From: Balanoglossus misakiensis
Taxonomy: Eukaryota > Hemichordata
Direction of reading: 5' to 3'
Assembly (NCBI GenBank): GCA_040954595.2
Contig: CM082577.2
Coordinates: forward strand, 8,122,001-8,186,000
Length of the DNA stretch: 64,000 nt
The notes beneath the pieces were generated by a model. That model was not told where the DNA came from and searched no databases. It worked only from the letters and a program-made list of their open reading frames with translations. The position numbers and the translations under genes were made by a program. The first letter of the stretch is position 1; every line of letters begins with the position of its first letter. Shown here in pieces: positions 12,327 to 24,920 of the stretch.

Positions 12327-13293
12327 TTCTCTAGGGCTATAGGTTGATGAGTTGCTCGCGAGTTCACATTCTCATCATCGATATACAAATACCTCGTGAA
12401 CTGGCATCATAAACATTAGGCCTACCCAGAGATAGATATAAGGCTGATATTGTGGCAACACAACATGTACAATAATTTGTTATTTATTTGAAGTATGGGT
12501 TCTTGTATCCAATAAGAATTTTGAACGTCATGTTTCATAGGACGGTCATGAAGTTTTAAACTCTGAACTTTATATACGTTCGAGAGGTCGTAGGGAATTG
12601 TAAAATATCTTAAAGTTCATTTCATCCTCTACATTTTTAAATATGTACATTTTGTATATGTGTTAGTTTTAATCGCACAAAACCCATCTACTCACCCACG
12701 TTTATAGTATAGTTTCCTTAGATAACAAAACTCAGATTACAAAGGTCACGATTTGCACAAAATGTATGTATGCATTTTCATGCATGGCATTTACTAGAAA
12801 AGGAATCGTTATTTCGATTTTTTAATATGCGTATGCTTGAGTCAGATCAACTGAATTTTCCAAGCTGCAAAAATATGTAAATTACATGGATATAAGCGTG
12901 ATGATGTAATAAAAGAAGAAGGCGGTGCATTTGAAATTGTTCATTGGTCCAGGATTTTCTCCACAATTTGCGTGTTCAGATTTCTCGAACACTCCTTATC
13001 ATATCATGCATATAGAACGTTCTCCGTTAACAATGGGAATTCTCTTGCTTTGTTCTCTCTCATGCTTTGTTGTTTCTCGTTGTTCCAACCATAGCGACCG
13101 CGTTCGAATATTCCCTTTTCGGCGGCCATATTCTCACGCCATGTATTTCAGACACTCTAGAAGTCGTTTCTTAAGGTCTTCAACCCCACCTCTTCTGGCG
13201 GACTCGTGACAAGTTTCTTGGTACAAAACGCGTACAGGACAGGACAGTACAACCCCCTCCCCCTCCGGATATCATCGCTCGGCAACCTCCGTA
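12327..13293. other. 3' UTR and spacer between PPxY paralogues 2 and 3
   Basis: The region is AT-rich with no gene seen. AATAAA at 12908-12913 is a plausible polyadenylation signal for paralogue 2. Short chance ORFs upstream of 13294 do not resemble the family. Confidence 0.5.
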
Positions 13294-14710
13294 ATGGGGA
13301 AAGGGGGTGCAGGACGGGTCATTCTTGGGAGGAATTGCGCAGGGGGTCAATGTGCGTACGTGAAGAGATATCCCGCTGTTCTAGTCGTGATTTCCTTGCC
13401 AATAGCCTTGACAACCATGATATATGCTAAGGTTCAGACTGACAAGGATGTCGAAGATGATGATGATGCCAAGGCTGAGACTCTTGGCACTGACATTTTT
13501 CTGTGGTCCGGGATCGCCTTGAGCGGATTGCTGTTTTTACTCGGTGCGCTCGGCTCATTATTCGTTTACTCGAAATCGCAGTCAGGATTTGGTGCGCGTG
13601 GTTCGGCCGTCGGTCCACCGATTGGAATGTCGGAGCCTGTCCGTCCTGACGATGATGGGCGGGACGCCCTCGTTGGAACAGACTGCGCAGGAGGAGTGTC
13701 CGAGTACGTGAAAAGATACCCGGCTATCATGGTGGTCAGTGGACTTCTGGTCGGTGTCGTCGGTGCATATTTTGCCTTTTGGCATGACTTCGACATTGAG
13801 CAGACAATTTGCTATTCTACCGCCTCGTGTGCCGGCTTTGGGGTTCTCTGTTTCGGAGGGCTGCTCTTAGTCGCTGGTTTGGTTGCTACGTATTTTAAAG
13901 AGCGACCGAGATTAGGGACAGCGGCGCCTTTCCAGTCGGGGACAGGTCGGGGACAGGTGCCAACTGTTCCCGGGGCTTTGGACAGCAGAGATCAACCAAC
14001 AATACCAGGAGGAGGACCAACACAGAAATATACAAGGTAACTTGCAGTTGCTTGATGGTCCGCGGTCAAAAATAACGTTAACGAAGAGGGACTCTGAAAA
14101 TCCGTATACAGTCATCGTGCCAACGCATTTATTTTCATTTTGTGAACTTGATTGTATATTGCCGAATAATACCGAAAATTCGCACTAGTTTTCCATTTTC
14201 CCCATAACTGTCAATCTTCCCTGCGTACGTACAGTTTTAGGGCCAGCGCTTTTGCGTGAGGGAAAGTTTCGTGTGCAGTAGTGTCGTATCTCGTTGTCCA
14301 TGTTCGGCGAAAAACTTTCTACTCTTGAAAGATATGCCCATATACGTACCCCCGTATGTGTGCGCGGGGCGTCTTGTTCAATCTAACATTCACACTTCTT
14401 TACGTCTGCTAGCTATCGTTATCATTTTGTCGGCGGCAATCTCATGTGATCATCACTGGCTGAAGTAGTAGACATAGACAGCGCCTCAAGCGACGAATCT
14501 CCCAGTCACTTCTCTATAACTCATTTGCTTGGCGACATTTCATGTGCAAAAAAAGATTAAAATAAGTTTTCATTTCTGTTCTTTTCTAGTACCGCTACTG
14601 CCCCACAGTCTGTACCACCACCGCCACCCTCGTACAGCCAAGCAACAGCGCCTGCCACCAACATCTACAGCAGTATCAATGACTATTCTCCAGCGTTATC
14701 ATATTCCTAA
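13294..14710 (+). CDS. Four-TM PPxY-tailed protein with internal duplication, tandem paralogue 3
   Basis: Two exons, 13294-14036 and 14590-14710, again with a phase-2 intron, 287 residues. The start MGKGG matches its neighbours. Two copies of the family module are fused in one exon. Module 1 has GRNCAGGQCAYVKRYPAV at about residues 12-29 plus two helices. Module 2 has GTDCAGGVSEYVKRYPAI at about residues 128-145 plus two helices. The loop of module 1 is acidic (DVEDDDDAKAE). The second exon encodes only the tail, with PPPPPSYSQ giving a PPSY motif. Neighbours have one module each, so an in-frame duplication within the array is the simple explanation. Function is unknown. Confidence 0.8.
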
Positions 14711-16021
14711 CTGCGCATTGTAGGCTTAATCAACTCCGGTCTATACCAACACATGTTTTATCATGTGGCTGTGTGATCTCCATGCTCCATATCGTAAAAA
14801 TAAACTTACCGGTAACATTGATATCTGGGACTTTTTGTTTTGGTTTATTACCCCTTTGAAATTAATTGACTTGATTCGATTTGATTTGATTTTATTTGGA
14901 ATTGAGCACTAATACCAGAATATAAACTATTTCATCGCCTATTTCACCAGTGTTACGAATGGAACCATGTGACAGGTGTCACCATTTTTGTAGTTGCTTT
15001 TTTGGTATGAAATAACATCGAAAATGTCACACTACATGTACCATAATGTAATCTATGACTCCCTAGCTCTATAACCGCAACAGATGTGTCAGATTACTGA
15101 ACACTAAGTTAGGAGGTTTATATGATAAACTTTGACCTCTGACCTCAGGTAAGCTATGATGGCGGCTTGTTTTGAAATGAAAAGACGACACGCTGCCAGA
15201 CGAGAACGCCAGAAGCGTATCGATCCATAAAGACTCAACTAGTGTTATTTTGAATGTAGTGAAGATAAGTGAAGGTGAGTTTGAGCACGTTGCGAACTTT
15301 ATTAAGTCCTTGAAGCTGGATGTGAACTTCACACCAACGAAAGGTTCATTTAGGTTCGCCACTGTCGCCATGGACGCAGTCGCTTGTTACCTTGGTATTG
15401 GCGTCGGGTGGGAGGGGCTGTCGGCAACTAGTACAACGTATGTCTTTCTAGAGTAACCTGCCAGGAAACAAGCGACTGTGGCCAAGCAGCTGCTCTAGCT
15501 TCATGTACGGTCACTACGCCGTGCACGTGTCGGTCAAGCGAATTGAATATCGTCTGTGCTTTTACGTAGCCGAGCTGTGTGTTGAAATCGGCCGTGCCTC
15601 AATAACACATAGCCTGCCAGTGCCACCATCATGACCATGGAGCTAGTTCCTTATGCTTGTAATTTGTCATCAGGTTAGCTATGGGGCTAGCTACTGCTGG
15701 TTAAATTATTCATAGATCTAAAGATGACAGAAATCACATATTTGGCAAATGTCCCGAAATTCTTCACAATCCATCCAAGAGCCAGAGAGGGCAGTGCTTC
15801 GACCATAGAGCTATGATAGAGCGCTGCTTTATGCTCCAACTAGGCCAAATGACAGAATAAAATGTAAAAACATCATTCAATGGTTTCAATTATGAAGGTA
15901 GTGGGGAAAACACATGATTTTCCATAGCGACAGCAATATTAACTCCATTATTTCATTGTACAGGTTATACCAACACCAAAAGCTTTTTAAGTGAACGTTT
16001 TTGTATTATTAGACGTACAAC
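14711..16021. other. Spacer between PPxY gene 3 and HELQ; likely HELQ promoter and 5' UTR
   Basis: AATAAA at 14799-14804 probably ends paralogue 3. Around 15156 is AAGCTATGATGGCGGC, like the initiator-proximal ATGGCGGC motif of many housekeeping promoters. A splice-acceptor-like TTATTAG lies just before the HELQ start codon. A non-coding 5' exon near 15.1-15.3 kb is therefore possible, but this is inference. Confidence 0.4.
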
Positions 16022-16598
16022 ATGGCAGATAATTTACAAAGGAAAGTGAGAAAGAGGAGCGGTAAACATTCAACAGCAAATTCCAATCCTAAACGTACAA
16101 AGCAAGGAGAGAGTTGGACAAACATACACAATCCCGAGATACGCAATCTTGGAAATGAACCTGGTGAAGTTCAGAACTCTGGTACTGCCTCATGTGTGCA
16201 GCTTCCATCAACTCCTGCCAAGTCACCCCAACGTATCAGACAAATACAGTGTAAGAAACCATTATTCAGAAATCGTCGTCAACTTGCGACAGAAGGCGAA
16301 TCAAAGCCAGATGTTGCACAAGGAAGCGACCAGCAAGATGTATTCAGGGAGCTTGCAACAGGGAGTGGCCCGCAAGACACATTGCATGATCGTGTAACAT
16401 CAACTCCTGTGAGCCAAGGATCGAAAACAAAGCTGAAGGTATTGTCTTCGTTGTACTCTCTTTCTACAACAAAATCTGAGATAACTCAAAAATACTGTAA
16501 ACGGAGAATTTTCGTGATATCAAAAGCAGCAACTGAACCTTTCATTAACAAAATAACACCCCTTCAAGAATACTGTATTTACACACTGCTATTTTAGC

Positions 16599-16643
<45 letters not shown>

Positions 16644-16657
16644 CCACCACCACCACC

Positions 16658-16740
<83 letters not shown>

Positions 16741-19700
16741 ATCATCAAGTGAAAAATAAATTGATGGAAATATTGAAGTTTTATCATTGTGCTCTTAATT
16801 TTTTCTTAACACCTATATCAGCAACCCTTGGAAAGTCTCACTGCCAGTCCCATTGCCGACAAAGATGCCAGGACAGATGTCGGAGCCAGAGGGGAGACCA
16901 ATGAGGCAGGATGTGGAAAATTTGCAGCGGATGGACATGAGGAAGTACATGTAGAGGAAGAATGGGGATTTGATGACAGCAGTCTCTATGCTAACATCGA
17001 TCTCAGTAACATAGTCTCGGGTGCATTGAACTCAGGAAAGGAACTTTGCAATCATAAAGAGGTTTGTGAGGAACCGGAGGATGTCGCAGTTCAGGAACTT
17101 CAAAAGTGCAGTGCTGTCTGTAAAATCGCAGAGAATAGTTCTGGAAGACGCGAAGATCAAAGTTGTGCATTGGATTTCACTGAAGTTGATAAGGCTGGAA
17201 GGGGTGTTTCTCGTTCAAGACATCAACAGTGCAATAGGAATGATGGGAGAGAAACGATAGTATCAGCTGTGAGCAGTTGGTCACAAGACATCAAAACGAA
17301 CCGTGATCCAATGAGTCAACATTTCTCTGAGGGCCATGATCTCAGAAATCAGAAGACTCACAGTAATAGAAAGACAAGTATAATGGGAGATGGTACTGAG
17401 AGCAAATCTGTAGGACCAGCAGACATTGACAAAGCAGGATGTTCTGCTGGTGGTGTTTGCGGGAACACTCCACATACTGTTCTGTCCATCAAAGAACGCA
17501 TCAAGCAACGCCTGCAAAACAACGCCAAGACCAGCACGCCGAAACTCAACAAGTGCCAGGAACTGAAGCGGGCGGAAGTAGAAAAGGCCATCAACATCGA
17601 CAGAGAAATGGAAAACAAAGCCATGGACAAGGATGTGGGACCATTCTACGGATTGCCGAGTAAAGTCAAGGAGATATTGAGAACACAGAGAGGAATTAAC
17701 CAGCTGTATGGTAAGACTTTGCTGTTTCAGGACAATTTTTTTCTGAACACACCCTTTTCATAAGTCTAGCGCCCTCATGCGGCCATCATGAAATTGAACT
17801 CAAAGTGAGGCCAATTGGGAAATCCCCTTGATGTGATTGGTCACCTTTCCCTGTTGGCGTCTTTTTGAGTGCAAATTCAATTATTAAAGACAGATTTCTT
17901 TTTATGCTATTTTTGACTACATTTAATATGTACATGTATTATTATTATTTCTTTAACAGATTGGCAGACTTCATGCCTGACTTTACCAGCCGTCTTGGAA
18001 AGCAGAAACCTGATTTACTCCTTGCCAACAAGTGGAGGCAAGACCCTGGTTGCCGAGATCCTCATCATGCAGCAGTTGCTGTGTCACAAAAAAGATGCCA
18101 TGCTTATTCTGCCATTTGTCTCCATTGTGCAGGAAAAGGTGAGTGTGTGGCATACAGCTGTTAGGACAGTCACCCCCTGGCCATTTACCATCAGGACACT
18201 CCAAACCCACAAGTAAAGGGCACGGTCACTCCACAGGGGGTGTGACCGTGGTTGGGGATATGGTTAGGGTAAAAATGGCCAGGGGGTTATGCACATTCGA
18301 AACTACTAGTATAATACATGTAGTAGACATTGAAGGTTCATTGCCTGTCAATATACCAAAACAAATATTTCACATATCATAAACAGAAATCCATGGTGAT
18401 ATTTTTTTGACATCTTTTGCAGGTGAGGAGCCTATCACCATTCGCAGTGGAGTTAGGTTTCTTGGTTGAAGAATACGCAGCGAGTAAAGGGGCCATGCCC
18501 CCTAGGAAAAGAAGGAAGAAACAGACGATTTACATCGCCACCATAGAAAAGGCTCACAGTTTGGTCAACTGTTTGATTCAAGAGAGAAGAATCGGTGATG
18601 TAGGGCTAGTGGTCATTGACGAGGTACGCTCATATAAACTTACTCCTTTTCTCAATGCATTTCTCTAAAAATATAAGATAGAAAGTGGAGGATATTTCGT
18701 GCTTTTGGATTTAGGAAGCAGATGAAGTCGTAACTGATTTTAAAATTGTGTGTTTAACAATGTGTGGCTGATTACTTTCTTCAAGGGTCAGTGGCAATTT
18801 GAAAACTTCAGATGTATTGATTTCCAATTTCATTAACAAATCCTAGATGCATTTACTTTCTTGCTGTTGGTAGCTTCAATTTTTTTTGGCCACCATATTT
18901 TCTCAACCTCAAAATGGAAATCTGACAAATGAGTTCTCAAGCTTTTGTTGACTTTTATTAAAATAGTCGATAGGAGGGGAATTATGTGACTTTTTAGAAT
19001 GGGTGTTTTTTTGATGTACTACTAATTATCATATTCAGGTGTCAGTTGTTTTGAAACAGTCATAAATCATTTTTAGAAAATGAAAAGAAGATTTCATTTC
19101 TACCGACTTTGATCACCAGCTTCACATGATTGGAGAAGGAGGAAGACGAGGAGCAACCTTGGAAATGACCTTGACAAAGCTAATGTACACCAAATTGGCA
19201 CAAATCATCGGAATGAGCGCAACTCTCAATAACATCAGAGACCTGCAGGAATTCCTTCAGGCTGAGATCTACACAAGTAACTTCAGACCTGTGCGTATAC
19301 TCATCTATCACTTTGCACTCTGACCCCCCCTGGTGATCTATGGCATGATTTGGTAGTTTTTTTTATGAGCATGGCTGAAAGCGTTATGCTGGTGGTACAT
19401 ATTTTTTAAAGGCCCGCGGTCAACTTGTGTGCATGTGTGCAATTTCATGTGTACAAACGTTAGCATCCAACAACTAACAATTATTCTCCTAGATGATTCC
19501 ATTATGTATTGTGGAAAGGGTGACATCATGCCACTAAATGTGATGTTTTGCACAGAACACTACAATCCTATATGCAAAGGACTACAAGTGACACACACTT
19601 AATGCTTTTGCCTATCTCATGATTACTCATACATCAATGATTACCCATCCATTGCTGAATTCGGGTAGACCAGGACCCAGAAGGTGGTAGCCTGAAAGTT

Positions 19701-20279
19701 TAACTTCAACAATAAAATTTGTCTTGTATTTAGGTTGAGCTGACAGAATATGTGAAGATTGATGACAACATCTTTCAGATCAATCAAAAAGCACTGTGTC
19801 CTGATGAGAAATTTGTACACGCCAGGACAGTACTATTCCCTGTAAGTGATTAAACTTCTTTATGCTAAATATAAAGTAACTCTAAAAAACGGGTGGTATT
19901 GAAATGTTCCCATTGTATATCCATTTTATGGTAGGATGTTTTAACCCTTTCACCACCATGGTTCAGTCCACACCCATTGTTTTCTATGGTAAGGTTGGAC
20001 CTCTAAAGAGGGAACTGGGGGTGAAAGGGTTAAATATAAAGTATGACTTAGTGCAAAAAAGTAAAACTTGCATAAGCAGAATGTAAAGAGATGCTTTCTC
20101 ACTTTTTCTGATTCATTCCTTCTCTTTATTCAGTACAAGACAGGGATGTTGAAGGAGGATCCAGACCACCTTGCAGGACTGGTGATGGAAGTGATACCAG
20201 ACCACTCCTGCCTCATATTCTGCGCAACCAAGAAAAACTGTCAAAATGTTGCTGAGCTATTATGTCGGCTTCTCACAAA
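16022..20279 (+). CDS. HELQ: HELQ DNA helicase, N-terminal part through motif IV
   Basis: HELQ is a 3'-5' superfamily 2 helicase of the Ski2-like/Hel308 group that acts in replication-coupled repair. Exons are 16022-16438, 16822-17710, 17960-18138, 18423-18623, 19120-19290, 19734-19841 and 20134-20279, all in phase. The first two encode a poorly conserved, polar N-terminal region of about 435 residues. The rest follows vertebrate HELQ closely: Walker A LPTSGGKT, motif Ia [11 protein letters not shown], the DELH box formed across the exon junction (VVIDE then LHMIGEGG), motif [11 protein letters not shown], and motif [19 protein letters not shown]. The last exon ends in phase 2 (donor GTAGGT). 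The next recognisable HELQ exon, at 28871, starts in phase 0, so the two cannot be spliced directly without a frameshift. The start ATG is the first in-frame one in the exon and is preceded by a possible acceptor. Confidence 0.93.
16605..16746. repeat. Compound CAT/CAC microsatellite in HELQ intron 1
   Basis: About 140 bases of CAT triplets with an internal block of CAC. The motif and architecture match the array at 6.6-6.77 kb. Confidence 0.95.
18161..18292. mobile_element. Small inverted-repeat element (MITE family A, copy 1) in HELQ intron
   Basis: The left end reads TTAGGACAGTCACCCCCTGG, then CCATTTAC. The right end reads GTAAAAATGGCCAGGGGGTT. These ends are inverted repeats of each other. 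The same termini occur at 29919-30039. The element is about 130 bases and has no coding capacity. Confidence 0.7.
19930..20035. mobile_element. Short dispersed element with AACCCTTTCACC ends (family B, copy 1)
   Basis: The element begins TTTTAACCCTTTCACCACCA and ends GGGGGTGAAAGGGTTAAA, so the ends are inverted repeats. An opposite-orientation copy is at about 63833-63926. It is non-autonomous and lies in a HELQ intron. Confidence 0.65.
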
Positions 20280-20301
20280 GTAGGTCAAGTAAAAGACTGA
20301 G

Positions 20302-20393
20302 AGATTCAGTTGTGTTCGGGTGGTGCTCCAGGACACACTGTCTACTAGGGCCTTCGTAAATGTGCTGGAGCTCCCCCGCACAGGACTGAATCT
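20302..20393. repeat. Imperfect foldback sequence of about 90 bases
   Basis: The left arm (AGATTCAGTTGTGTTCGGGT, then GGTGCTCCAG) pairs with the right arm (CTGGAGCTCCCCCGCACAGG, then ACTGAATCT) as an imperfect inverted repeat. It is probably a tiny MITE, and it lies just after the last exon of the first HELQ block. Confidence 0.55.
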
Positions 20394-21024
20394 TTTATTC
20401 CAGGTCCAGTCATCAGTGTTTTTGTTAAGGGCGGTACCTAGGTAAACTCTACTGGAGTTCCCCAGTCATTTTACTGGGGTTCCCCTGGGTGTATCAATGT
20501 ACAATGTAGTTATATTAAGTGGGGTTGTAGAAATGTTACGGGGTTCCCAAATCCATTACCAATGTTCCCCAACCTTAGCAAAAACACTGCAGTCATGCTC
20601 AAACTTCTTTTGGTGACAAAAGCTTTTCACTTGAACCACAGTCCCTTTCTTGAGGGAGATGTCTTGAGGGACTGTGCTTGGACAAATCTTTTCTTGCTGT
20701 TTGTTATGTTTGTTTAATAATTAAAACATCCCAATTTCATGTTAATAAGTAACTTGAATCCAGTCCAAGTTGGGAAATATGAGATACAGTAATTATGAAA
20801 AAATCAAGCAGTCTTGTTTTATGTAGATAAAAAATAAATGTATGAGTATCAGGTAATAATCATCACCTCTTGTGAGATAACACTGAAAGGAAACTGTGTT
20901 TTTAAAAGTTCTCCTGAGTAGTTTGTTAAAGAAATACCGGTAATACCAAACTGATAGTTTTCAACTTTGGGTTTCTATGTGTTCTGGTGGTGGTCGTTCA
21001 ATCATTGGAGAATTTTCATCAGGT

Positions 21025-22285
21025 TTACTGTGTCGCCTTCTTCCTAATCTTCATCGTAACCCTCTGGAGATGGTTACCGGCACCGCCGAAAGTTTCCCAG
21101 AACATTCCGTAGTACGGTCCGTTGAGGTTACTGTCTGCGCAGTTGCCATACCACCACCCCCCTTGGTAGAGCTCGGCGCAGTTGCTGGTCTCGCTCTGGT
21201 CGTTGTCGCGGTTACTGGTGCTGAACTCCCTCCTGTTGTGTCCCCTCCGCAGGGAGTCGCCGGCGGTTCCGTGGTAGTAGCCGACTTTGAGTCGGTAGTT
21301 TCGGTTCTCGGAGTCCACGTGGAACTTGTCGTACTTGGCCATGGCGCGCTGCCCGCCGTGATCCGCCATGTCGATGTGCAGCGCGTATTTCGCCTGCGAC
21401 GTCAGGTGGTGGATCTGCTCGTTGCCCAGCCAGTGGGTGCCGTCGACCTGGCCGAAGCCGTGTCGGTAGTGAGACCAGGTGCGGCCGAAGTAGACGCTGT
21501 CGTCTAGGCGACGTTGAATGACCGTCCACGCCTGGTCCCCATCGATTTCACAGTACACCAGAATGGTGTGGTAGTTTTCAGGCGTGACTTCATGGACGCC
21601 ACTGCTCATTGTCGGGTCCAGCTCGTACAGATCATCGCAGTCTGAGAATGAAAGGATTTTCTAACAATTGATAGTGATCATGCATAGCAAACAGTTGTTA
21701 TAACGTAGAAATCGAATAATACGTACATGACAATAGATTTTAACCATAGATGTTATTTTTATCATTGCATACAAAATATACTTCAATGCCCAGAAGGCAT
21801 GGTTCTCCCCAGGAATTTTTGGCAAATTTGTGAATTTGACCAAAATTACCATTTCATTGTAAGGTTGTTGGTTGTTTTGTTAATTTTTCTGCTTGATGTT
21901 ATGTTTTGTTTGGCTATTTAGGGGGATTTGTTTACTTTGTAAAAATAACATGTTTGTTGTTTTGCTCACCTCTGGGTGGTGCTGGCTTGATGGTGGTGGC
22001 CACAGTTGTACTTGGATCATCGTCCTCTGTGATCTGACAGCCACGCTCACTCAGCCTCTCCAGCTGTGCTCTCAGCTGCTGGAGCTCTGCCTCGAAATTG
22101 GAACAGTTGCACAGTTGCAGGCTGTCTGCAGTCATGGCCAGGACGTGGCCGCAGTCTCCAGTTTCGGGGTCGCATCGATATTCGTACTTGACGCAGGAAT
22201 TGATGGTGGTCTGGCCAGCTGGGGTTCCAGCGCCGATTGTTGCAATCAGACAACTGCTCAGCACTACAGCAGTTTTGAAATCCAT
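21025..22285 (-). CDS. Secreted fibrinogen-domain lectin A
   Basis: Two exons on the minus strand: 22285-21970 (signal peptide plus stalk) and 21641-21025 (entire fibrinogen-like domain), phase-1 intron, 310 residues. The N-terminus (MDFKTAVVLSSCLIATIGAG) is a signal peptide. A stalk with paired cysteines and a heptad-like stretch, FEAELQQLRAQLERLSERG, could trimerise. The C-terminal domain begins DCDDLYELDP and has the hallmarks AWTVIQRRLDDSVYF, HWLGNEQIHHLT, FSTSNRDNDQSETSNCAELY, GGWWYGNC and SNLNGPYY. The DND segment is the usual Ca2+ site of ficolins and tachylectins. Such proteins bind acetylated sugars and often act in innate immunity; that role is inferred here. It lies antisense within the interrupted HELQ locus, and its domain exon is markedly richer in G and C than its flanks. 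Confidence 0.9.
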
Positions 22286-23279
22286 GTTTAAAGTTAAAAG
22301 CCACCTGTCATCAGTTTCAGAGAAATACAGTTGTTTTCTGAAGTGTTGATTTCACCCAAGACTGATCAAAATATGCACACCCCAGAAAGAGTAACCACTT
22401 CTGAAAGGCCAGTTCATGTGCATGTTTGTTGTGCTCTGTTGATAAACGGGTTTTATCACTTGAGATCTGATCATGTCAATATCTTGACCCACACAAATAT
22501 TTATGTTGTCAGCGCCAGGTGACCTTTGAACTGAGAGATACATTGTAATATAGCCAGCCAATCTGTACAGTGATTTGATGAAACCTGGATAACATTATGA
22601 GTATATAATACAGATGTAATTTGAACGTTCTGTCAACCAGCACTTCTAGCATGGAAAAGAAGTGCCAAGCATCATCAAATCAGACACATGCAGTTTGATA
22701 CTCTAATACTTTATATCTTATTTTATTACTAATCACATGGTTGATCACATCGTAAACAAGAACATATAGATGTAAATTGTTTTGTACTGGTATGTAATTG
22801 TGTTTATGATTTTATTATCTACATTTGTACATAGTGTACATGTATTATCAGAGTGCAATTAATATTTTCCTCTAATGTTTCTCTCGCTCCCTTTCTTATA
22901 AAATATATGTTAGTTGTTTTTTTTTTACAAAGTCCAAGTTACAGAACAGATCATTTCTACCTTTTGAAAGCAAAGAAAATAGATAAGTAAATGCTATTTA
23001 TAGTAAAAGGAAAGACGTGACAGTGACATTTTGTCTTTCAGTATAGAGCCCCATGCAAAGCCTGTATATTAGAAATGAGAGGATCTCTGTTGTTAAGCCC
23101 GAGATGCTTCAGAAATACTGGCTGAAGTATTAATTAAACTCAGGGCCATGCAGAAAGATCTGCCTGAGGTTTGTAAGTCATTATATGAGTGTCCAACAGG
23201 TCTCAAAGTTACAGTGAGTTGAAATTGGGGTGAGGAATGCTTTGCACGGGCTCTTGCAAATGTTTTTTGGCACGTTCCT
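22286..23279. other. Spacer between lectin genes A and B; nothing recognised
   Basis: AT-rich sequence. It should hold the promoter of lectin A (right of 22285) and the 3' UTR of lectin B. No HELQ exon was seen here on the plus strand. Confidence 0.5.
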
Positions 23280-24920
23280 TTATTTTCGTTGGATTTTCAT
23301 GATGACCGTCTTTAGCGAATAGTGGTAGCCTCTCCACCCTCCCCAGTCCAGTCCGTCCCACCTGGCCATCGGGTACGGCCCTCCCTTGTAGTACAGACTG
23401 TTCAGATTGCTGTTGTAGCAGTCTTTGTACCACCATCCACCTTTGCACATGGACTCGCAGCTGCCGGTGGTTCGCTTGTCGTTGTCCCTGTCCAGGGTGC
23501 TGAAGAACTGTCCGTTGTGGTAACCGAGGGAGTCCCCCGCGTTGCCGGAGTAACCGCCGACGTGCAGACGGTAGTTCTCCGCCTCGGAGTCCAGCCAGAA
23601 TTCCCGGTACTGCGCGAAGGCCTTGTTGCCCTCCCAGTCCTCCAGCTCCACCAGCAGCTTGTAGTCCGCCTGGTTCGTCAGGTGGTAGATCTTCTCGTTC
23701 CCCAGCCAGTACTCCCCCCGCCAGTTGCCGAAGCCCTGGCTGTACTCGTGCCAGCCGCGCCGGAAGTTGACGGAGCCGTCGCTCCGTCGCTGGATGACCG
23801 TCCAGGAGTTGTCGTTTGAGAATTGGCAGTAGGCGTGGAACGACGAATGGCAACTTTTGGGTCGAAGGATGTAGACGCCGTTCTCTGTGTTGTTGTGGTC
23901 TCCTACAGCATCACAGTCTGAAAAAAAAAAACATTACGTAGTTTGTATAAATATAAAAGTTGTAACGTCACTTTCTGACAATGAATAAGCCTTGACATAA
24001 TGATAAATCTCATCATCGGATCTCATAAAGTGTAAATGTACAGTAATTAACCCAGGCTAAGTTGTGCCTCTATCTGTGTTTTGAAGTTTTGGCTATGTCA
24101 CAGGTTATTCATCTGCCTTCAGTCAAACAACTGTCACTCCACACGCAGCTCAGTTCATTTGTTAATACCAGTGTATCACAGCTTTAAATTATATCATAGA
24201 CCCTAGGAGAATGACCCTAGAGAGACTTTCTGGGGTCTATGTTTATATCAACAACTTAGTGTTTTTGTCAGATATAAATGTACGTGTACATGTATACAAT
24301 CATAATAATGCAAATGATCTGTATTAATGATTACCATGCAGAAACCATTGGTTGTCTCTCTGTGTATGTGTCTATCTCCGAGTGTGTGTGTGTGTGTGTG
24401 TGTGGCTGGGTGTCTGTGTCAATTCATCGCATGAATGAGAATATCTGAAGATTTCATAGTACAGGCTTTTTAAAGCAGACAATCCTTGCCATTAGCCACA
24501 TGCATATAAGCACAACAAAACAATTTTTGTCTGTAGGTTTATTACTTATATTATGGTAGTAAACTGCATGATAATGCACTGGATAATATGACATAGATGT
24601 TTGAAATTAATACACTTGTATTTACCATAGAATCTTGGTTCGTTTTGACCGTAGGGCGATCCGGCATCCGAAAGCATTTTAGCGATCTGTAGTTGTTCAT
24701 TCAGTCTGCTGAGCTTTCGTTCCTGTGTGCTGACCCGTTGCTCCAGTGATTCTATTTTCTCTGTGTTGACCGTACACTCCTCTCTGCCAGGCACTACGAA
24801 AGTGTAGTAGCAAGTGTCTTCATCGGTACCTTCCTCCTTGACCATCTGGCCACACACATCGATCGATAGCAGCACGCTCGCCAAAACCCAGCAAGATAGA
24901 GCACCTCTGTAGTTGCACAT
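23280..24920 (-). CDS. Secreted fibrinogen-domain lectin B
   Basis: Two exons on the minus strand: 24920-24626 and 23917-23280, phase-1 intron, 310 residues, the same structure as lectin A. Exon 1 gives a signal peptide (core CWVLASVLLSIDVCGQ) and a short coiled-coil stalk (IESLEQRVSTQERKLSRLNE). Exon 2 is a full fibrinogen-like domain beginning DCDAVGDHNN. It contains SWTVIQRRSDGSVNFRRGW, EYWLGNEKIYHLT, LDRDNDKRTTGSCESMCKGG, WWYKDCYNSNLNSLYY and the end TVIMKIQRK. The Ca2+-site DND is intact. The domain exon is very GC-rich, so a longer ORF exists in another minus-strand frame; the family motifs show the frame given here is the real one. A secreted lectin role is inferred. Confidence 0.9.
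24380..24402. repeat. TG dinucleotide repeat in lectin B intron
   Basis: About eleven TG units within a broader TG-rich stretch. Confidence 0.8.

Noticed and set aside
15250-15456. 68-codon plus-strand ORF upstream of HELQ
   Set aside because: No family resemblance and no joining splice sites. The region looks more like promoter or 5' UTR.
20977-21507. 176-codon plus-strand ORF opposite lectin A
   Set aside because: Antisense shadow of the GC-rich domain exon; low-complexity Val-rich product without any motif.
23209-23853. 214-codon minus-strand ORF overlapping lectin B
   Set aside because: It is a GC-driven shadow frame. The fibrinogen-domain motifs lie in another frame that joins properly to the DC-start and stop.
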